A stretch of 64,000 nucleotides of DNA, taken from the NCBI GenBank assembly GCA_964518635.1, contig CAZFGK010000017.1, positions 12,227 through 76,226 on the forward strand. Reading direction: 5' to 3'. Numbering within the stretch: the stretch's first letter is position 1; each line of letters starts with the position of its first letter. Shown piece by piece: positions 61,157 through 64,000 of the stretch. The DNA comes from CAZFGK01 sp964518635. Its GTDB lineage: Bacteria > Zixibacteria > MSB-5A5 > GN15 > FEB-12. Under the pieces are notes generated by a model. That model worked only from the letters and a program-made list of their open reading frames with translations, did no database searches and was not told the DNA's origin. A program made the translations under genes and the position numbers.

Positions 61157-61471
61157 GATGAATATAATCTCTCTTATGTCATGATCCGCAGGTGCCCCTG
61201 ATGCCCACATCAGGGTCTTCTCTCTCTTCGGTGCCCCGCGGCTTGCCGTGGGTTTTCTCTTGTTCCAGTGGGCGGCCGACGCCTTCGTCTGCCCCCTTCT
61301 CTTCACCCTGAGCTTGTCGAAGGGTCTTCTTCACAGACGAGCAGGCCGGGAGGCCTGCCGCGCACAAGACAAGACCCTGAGCGGGTGCTCAGGGCTACCG
61401 CTCATTTCTGTGGGCGGCAGACGTCCTCGTCTGCCCCTTCTTGTCACCCTGAGCTTGTCGAAGGGTCTTCT
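61157..61471. repeat. cluster of palindromic repeats with two REP-like copies
   Basis: No gene. The stretch is almost wholly inverted repeats: CCCTGATG/CATCAGGG (about 61196-61217), CCCGCGGC/GCCGTGGG (about 61231-61250), REP copy CCCTGAGCTTGTCGAAGGG (61306-61324), GCAGGCC/GGCCTGC (about 61341-61358), CCCTGAGC/GCTCAGGG (about 61376-61395), GGGCGGCAGACG/CGTCTGCCC (about 61410-61436) and a second REP copy (61443-61466). Two units of about 65 nt, each joining a GGGCGGC...GTCTGCCC hairpin to a REP copy, form a direct repeat (61269-61332 and 61410-61472). Confidence 0.85.
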
Positions 61472-63937
61472 CTACTTCAAGATCATCAGCTTCCCGATTT
61501 GTGTCCTCGCCTCTGATTCCACCACCCAATAATACAATCCCGACACCACCAGCTGTCGATTCCTCGAAATCAAATCCCACTCGGCGTGCATGTCATTCGC
61601 TGAGTATTGCGGTGGATTGTGCTCGTAGCTCCAGATACGATCCCCATCGAGTGAGAAAATCGAGATCGTGCATTTACGCGGGAGATTAGCAAAATGGATT
61701 CGCCCCGCTTTCTGATCAGGAATCAACTGATCCCGATTTTCATAGCCACGATCGACATAGTTGTCGTCGATACGATACGGATTCGGATAGCAGAAGACAT
61801 CAAGGTTGTTCGCTTCTACTGAATCAGCGGATGGAAGTGCCAGTGTCTGCTGCAATGATTTCACCGGGTCAGACTCCTGCGGCGGCATACCGCCTAGGAC
61901 AAAGCCATGATCGAATGCAGTCACCGCAACATAGTAGGGAACCGACGGAAGAATTCCATCAATGACATATTCATATTCAGTATGTTTCGGATATTTTCTG
62001 CCATGCTCGGTAGTGTACTCTGCATCTGTCCAGAGAAGAGAATCTGTTGAGACAGGAGGAAGCGCATCAGGGTATGCTTTGTGGATGCCGGAGAGATTGG
62101 TCAGATCGCTGACATTGTTGTCCTGTTTCTCGAAGTAGTAATTTGCATTGTTGAAGCTGTGCGAATTCTGGCGACTGTAATTCAATGGATGTTCTGGCAA
62201 GTCATAGTAGTCGGTGATCGAATCGAGTGACATTGGCTCGGAGTCTGGAACCCAGTCACCGCCGCCATCCGCGCGAAGGACGAACTTGAGTGCAATGTAA
62301 TCCTCTTTGTCCCACTGTGAATGAAGCACGAGACTTTCCAGTCGCGGATCACGTCCCATGTAGATTTTGTATCCCTGGAAATCCATTTTGCGAGTGAATG
62401 GGTCGATAGTTTTTTCGACATCAAATCCATTCCAGCGTATTACCAACTTTCCTTCACTCGTGTAGACACGAGTTGGTGGAGCTGGTGGTGGAAGATCAGC
62501 GCGATAGTCGGGAATCCCATCTCCTTGATACCAGAGCGTATCGCCGACAAAGCCGATATCCGGATTCGCGTTGCAGATTTCGTATTCTCCGCGGTAGCCA
62601 TCACCATCGGTATCGATGCCAGGATTATCATAGACCCATGTGAGCCAACTGGCATTTCTATTTAACGGCTTGAAGTTGAGTTGATTGTAAAATCCCGATG
62701 GATTCGACAAGTTAAAGAGTCGAGCGAATGCGGTGGGATCCGAATGAAGTGAATCTCCGCCTACATATGCCACTATCCACTCAATGGTTTCACCGGGTTC
62801 GAGGTCAAATGGCCCTAGTGAGTAAAATGGAAAAGCAGCGTTCGATCCAAGCTCTGCGTTCGCAATAATATCAGATCCGCGCCCGGGAGGCTCCCAGCCT
62901 TCACCTATTCGCGGCTGTGCAGAAAAGAGTTGAGCATAGTCGAACTCGGGATTTGTTGCGCACCGATAGAGTTGGTCATAATCTGTAGGCTCATGGAGAT
63001 ACGGATAGAGCCGCAAATTACGTGTGAGTCTCGGACTCCACGCTGAGTCGCGAGTATCAAAGTGGCCGGCGTAGTGACCGAACCAGTTCAGACCCCTCAC
63101 CTGAATCTCTGTCCCTGAACTCACGAAGATCATTCCAAAGAGTGTGCGAACCGATTCGTAATACCAACCGGAAGCTCCGGGCTGACCTGACAAAGATCCC
63201 ACTCCGCAGAACAGGTAGTCTTTCTCACCTTCGGTGCATTGTGCAGGGGAGATATTCTCAACAAAGAGAGTGGCAGAAAGAGGAGTCAACGGTGCTTGAT
63301 TGTCGTAGTATGTGTAAATGCCTCCTCCTCTTAGGTAATGCATCACGTAGGCATCGTTTACAGAACGACTATCCTGATTTGTAAATGAGTAAACAGCGAG
63401 AACTCCGTCATCAGTCAGGGGAGTGTCCCATCCAAGGACACGCACTTTACACAAAAGTGAAATCCCTCGATTAGGAAGTGATTGACTCGATCCAAAGATA
63501 TTAACTTGAGGGAAGTCCTTCGCGGTGTATGATCGAAAGATGACCTCGACATCTCGCGGTGCCATTGCGTCTCGCGAATAATAACCGCTCCGTGCGTTAT
63601 TTGACCGCAAGAAGACTCCGTACGGCGGAACTGTATCCCCGCCAAAAATAACATTTCCAATCGTGTCGTAGTCATTCAAACCAGCAAACGCAATCCCGAA
63701 AGAAGGCATTGCAGTCAGTGAAGTATTAGTATAGACGCCGTAGACACTATCACCAGTATAAGGATCACGAAAAGATTCTTGCCCCCCGCCCCCCACTGAA
63801 CCGTAACGACTCACATACATTGTCATAGCCGATGTTCGAACTACGCCGGTGTCTACCTCAACCTGGGCGCGCGCTATCGTGCCCAATGAAAGGAACATGA
63901 TGACGATCAGAAGTATTGAAACGAAAGTCTTCACCAT
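61472..63937 (-). CDS. large secreted protein with T9SS-like C-terminal domain
   Basis: An 821-residue exported protein: signal peptide (about 1-25, ending ARAQ), a long beta-rich region without enzyme motifs, calcium-binding-like DTDGDGYRGEYE near residue 450, a fibronectin-type stretch (PPAPPTRVYTSEGKLVIRW) and a C-terminal domain starting FCYPNPYRIDDNY and ending YYWVVESEARTQIGKLMILK. This PNPY-type end is typical of T9SS-associated secreted proteins in uncultured FCB lineages. It is probably surface-bound or released. ATG at 63937 is chosen over one three codons earlier because the signal peptide is then of usual length. Specific function unknown. Confidence 0.82.
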   Translation of the reverse strand: MVKTFVSILLIVIMFLSLGTIARAQVEVDTGVVRTSAMTMYVSRYGSVGGGGQESFRDPYTGDSVYGVYTNTSLTAMPSFGIAFAGLNDYDTIGNVIFGGDTVPPYGVFLRSNNARSGYYSRDAMAPRDVEVIFRSYTAKDFPQVNIFGSSQSLPNRGISLLCKVRVLGWDTPLTDDGVLAVYSFTNQDSRSVNDAYVMHYLRGGGIYTYYDNQAPLTPLSATLFVENISPAQCTEGEKDYLFCGVGSLSGQPGASGWYYESVRTLFGMIFVSSGTEIQVRGLNWFGHYAGHFDTRDSAWSPRLTRNLRLYPYLHEPTDYDQLYRCATNPEFDYAQLFSAQPRIGEGWEPPGRGSDIIANAELGSNAAFPFYSLGPFDLEPGETIEWIVAYVGGDSLHSDPTAFARLFNLSNPSGFYNQLNFKPLNRNASWLTWVYDNPGIDTDGDGYRGEYEICNANPDIGFVGDTLWYQGDGIPDYRADLPPPAPPTRVYTSEGKLVIRWNGFDVEKTIDPFTRKMDFQGYKIYMGRDPRLESLVLHSQWDKEDYIALKFVLRADGGGDWVPDSEPMSLDSITDYYDLPEHPLNYSRQNSHSFNNANYYFEKQDNNVSDLTNLSGIHKAYPDALPPVSTDSLLWTDAEYTTEHGRKYPKHTEYEYVIDGILPSVPYYVAVTAFDHGFVLGGMPPQESDPVKSLQQTLALPSADSVEANNLDVFCYPNPYRIDDNYVDRGYENRDQLIPDQKAGRIHFANLPRKCTISIFSLDGDRIWSYEHNPPQYSANDMHAEWDLISRNRQLVVSGLYYWVVESEARTQIGKLMILK

Positions 63938-63959
63938 CACGCACATCGACCGGCTGGGT

Positions 63960-64000
63960 GGCGGGCCCCGGGGGGGGGGGGGGCTCAGGGGCGGGCGTGG
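63960..64000. other. low-complexity G/C run at window end
   Basis: A run of 14 G preceded by CCCC and followed by GC-only sequence, quite unlike the rest of the window. It probably reflects an assembly or sequencing artefact at a contig end rather than biology. Confidence 0.5.

Noticed and set aside
61248..61580. Open frames on both strands with HPELVEGS, TLSLSKG and KTLRQAQG peptides
   Set aside because: These peptides are translations of the CCTGAGCTTGTCGAAGG repeat and recur as spurious ORFs; there is no ribosome-binding site or protein family.

Overview
The window is a dense chromosomal segment of a Gram-negative bacterium of the FCB (Fibrobacteres-Chlorobi-Bacteroidetes) superphylum, most likely an uncultured candidate lineage rather than a true Bacteroidetes. 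The evidence is a C25 (gingipain-like) protease ending in a type IX secretion (T9SS) sorting domain with the YPNPFNPNT motif, a second secreted protein with a PNPY-type C-terminal domain, a PorX-type response regulator fused to a PglZ domain next to a PorY-type kinase, a PorZ-like double propeller, a DUF2480 protein, Lnt, and a MurE with the meso-diaminopimelate motif DNPR. No phage, IS element, CRISPR array or rRNA was seen. The right edge ends in a low-complexity G run that looks like a poor contig end.

Layout. (1) 1-13380, minus strand: one long operon serS - porY-like - porX-like - tsaE - tsaB - rimI - accD - folC (interrupted by a frameshift) - GAF histidine kinase - REC/GAF/histidine kinase - small acidic protein, followed by a stand-alone secreted propeller gene flanked by copies of a palindromic repeat. 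(2) 13464-13866, plus strand: rpmB with its promoter and a bidirectional terminator. (3) 14034-30573, minus strand: a textbook dcw cluster in the order mraZ-rsmH-ftsL-ftsI-murE-murF-mraY-murD-ftsW-murG-murC-ftsQ-ftsA-ftsZ, mostly joined by 1-7 nt overlaps. (4) 30955-42762: a secreted C25 protease on the plus strand, convergent with a minus-strand operon purM-gpmI-lnt-porZ-like-acyltransferase-two glycosyltransferases. (5) 42906-43791, plus strand: tRNA-Arg(TCG) and an inositol-monophosphatase-family gene. (6) 43794-54225, minus strand: ftsE-ftsX-envC-holB-PSP1-metG-tatD-ksgA-pdxJ-like-rluD. (7) 54329-64000: accessory and single genes, namely a secreted Ycf48-like propeller, a peroxiredoxin lipoprotein, tag, a DUF5131/TcmP pair, pdxS, an iscA-DUF2480-fdx group and a large T9SS-type secreted protein, separated by REP-like palindromic repeats.

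How the genes work together. The window carries most of the machinery for building and dividing the wall (lipid II synthesis, the divisome, and the FtsEX-EnvC amidase-activation module), coupled at both ends to translation genes (serS, metG, holB, ksgA, t6A enzymes). Superimposed on this is a cell-surface theme: a PorY/PorX signalling pair, a PorZ-like protein encoded with surface-glycan and lipoprotein enzymes, and two or three T9SS cargo proteins. The most unusual points are several enzymes that keep the family fold but lose hallmark residues (FtsE, EnvC and a PdxJ homologue that coexists with PdxS), a folC frameshift exactly at an A-AAA-AAG slippery site, two strong promoters whose -10 boxes sit 6-8 nt before the start codon (probable leaderless mRNAs), tandem MraZ-box-like repeats in front of mraZ, and a DUF5131/TcmP module of unknown function beside a DNA glycosylase.
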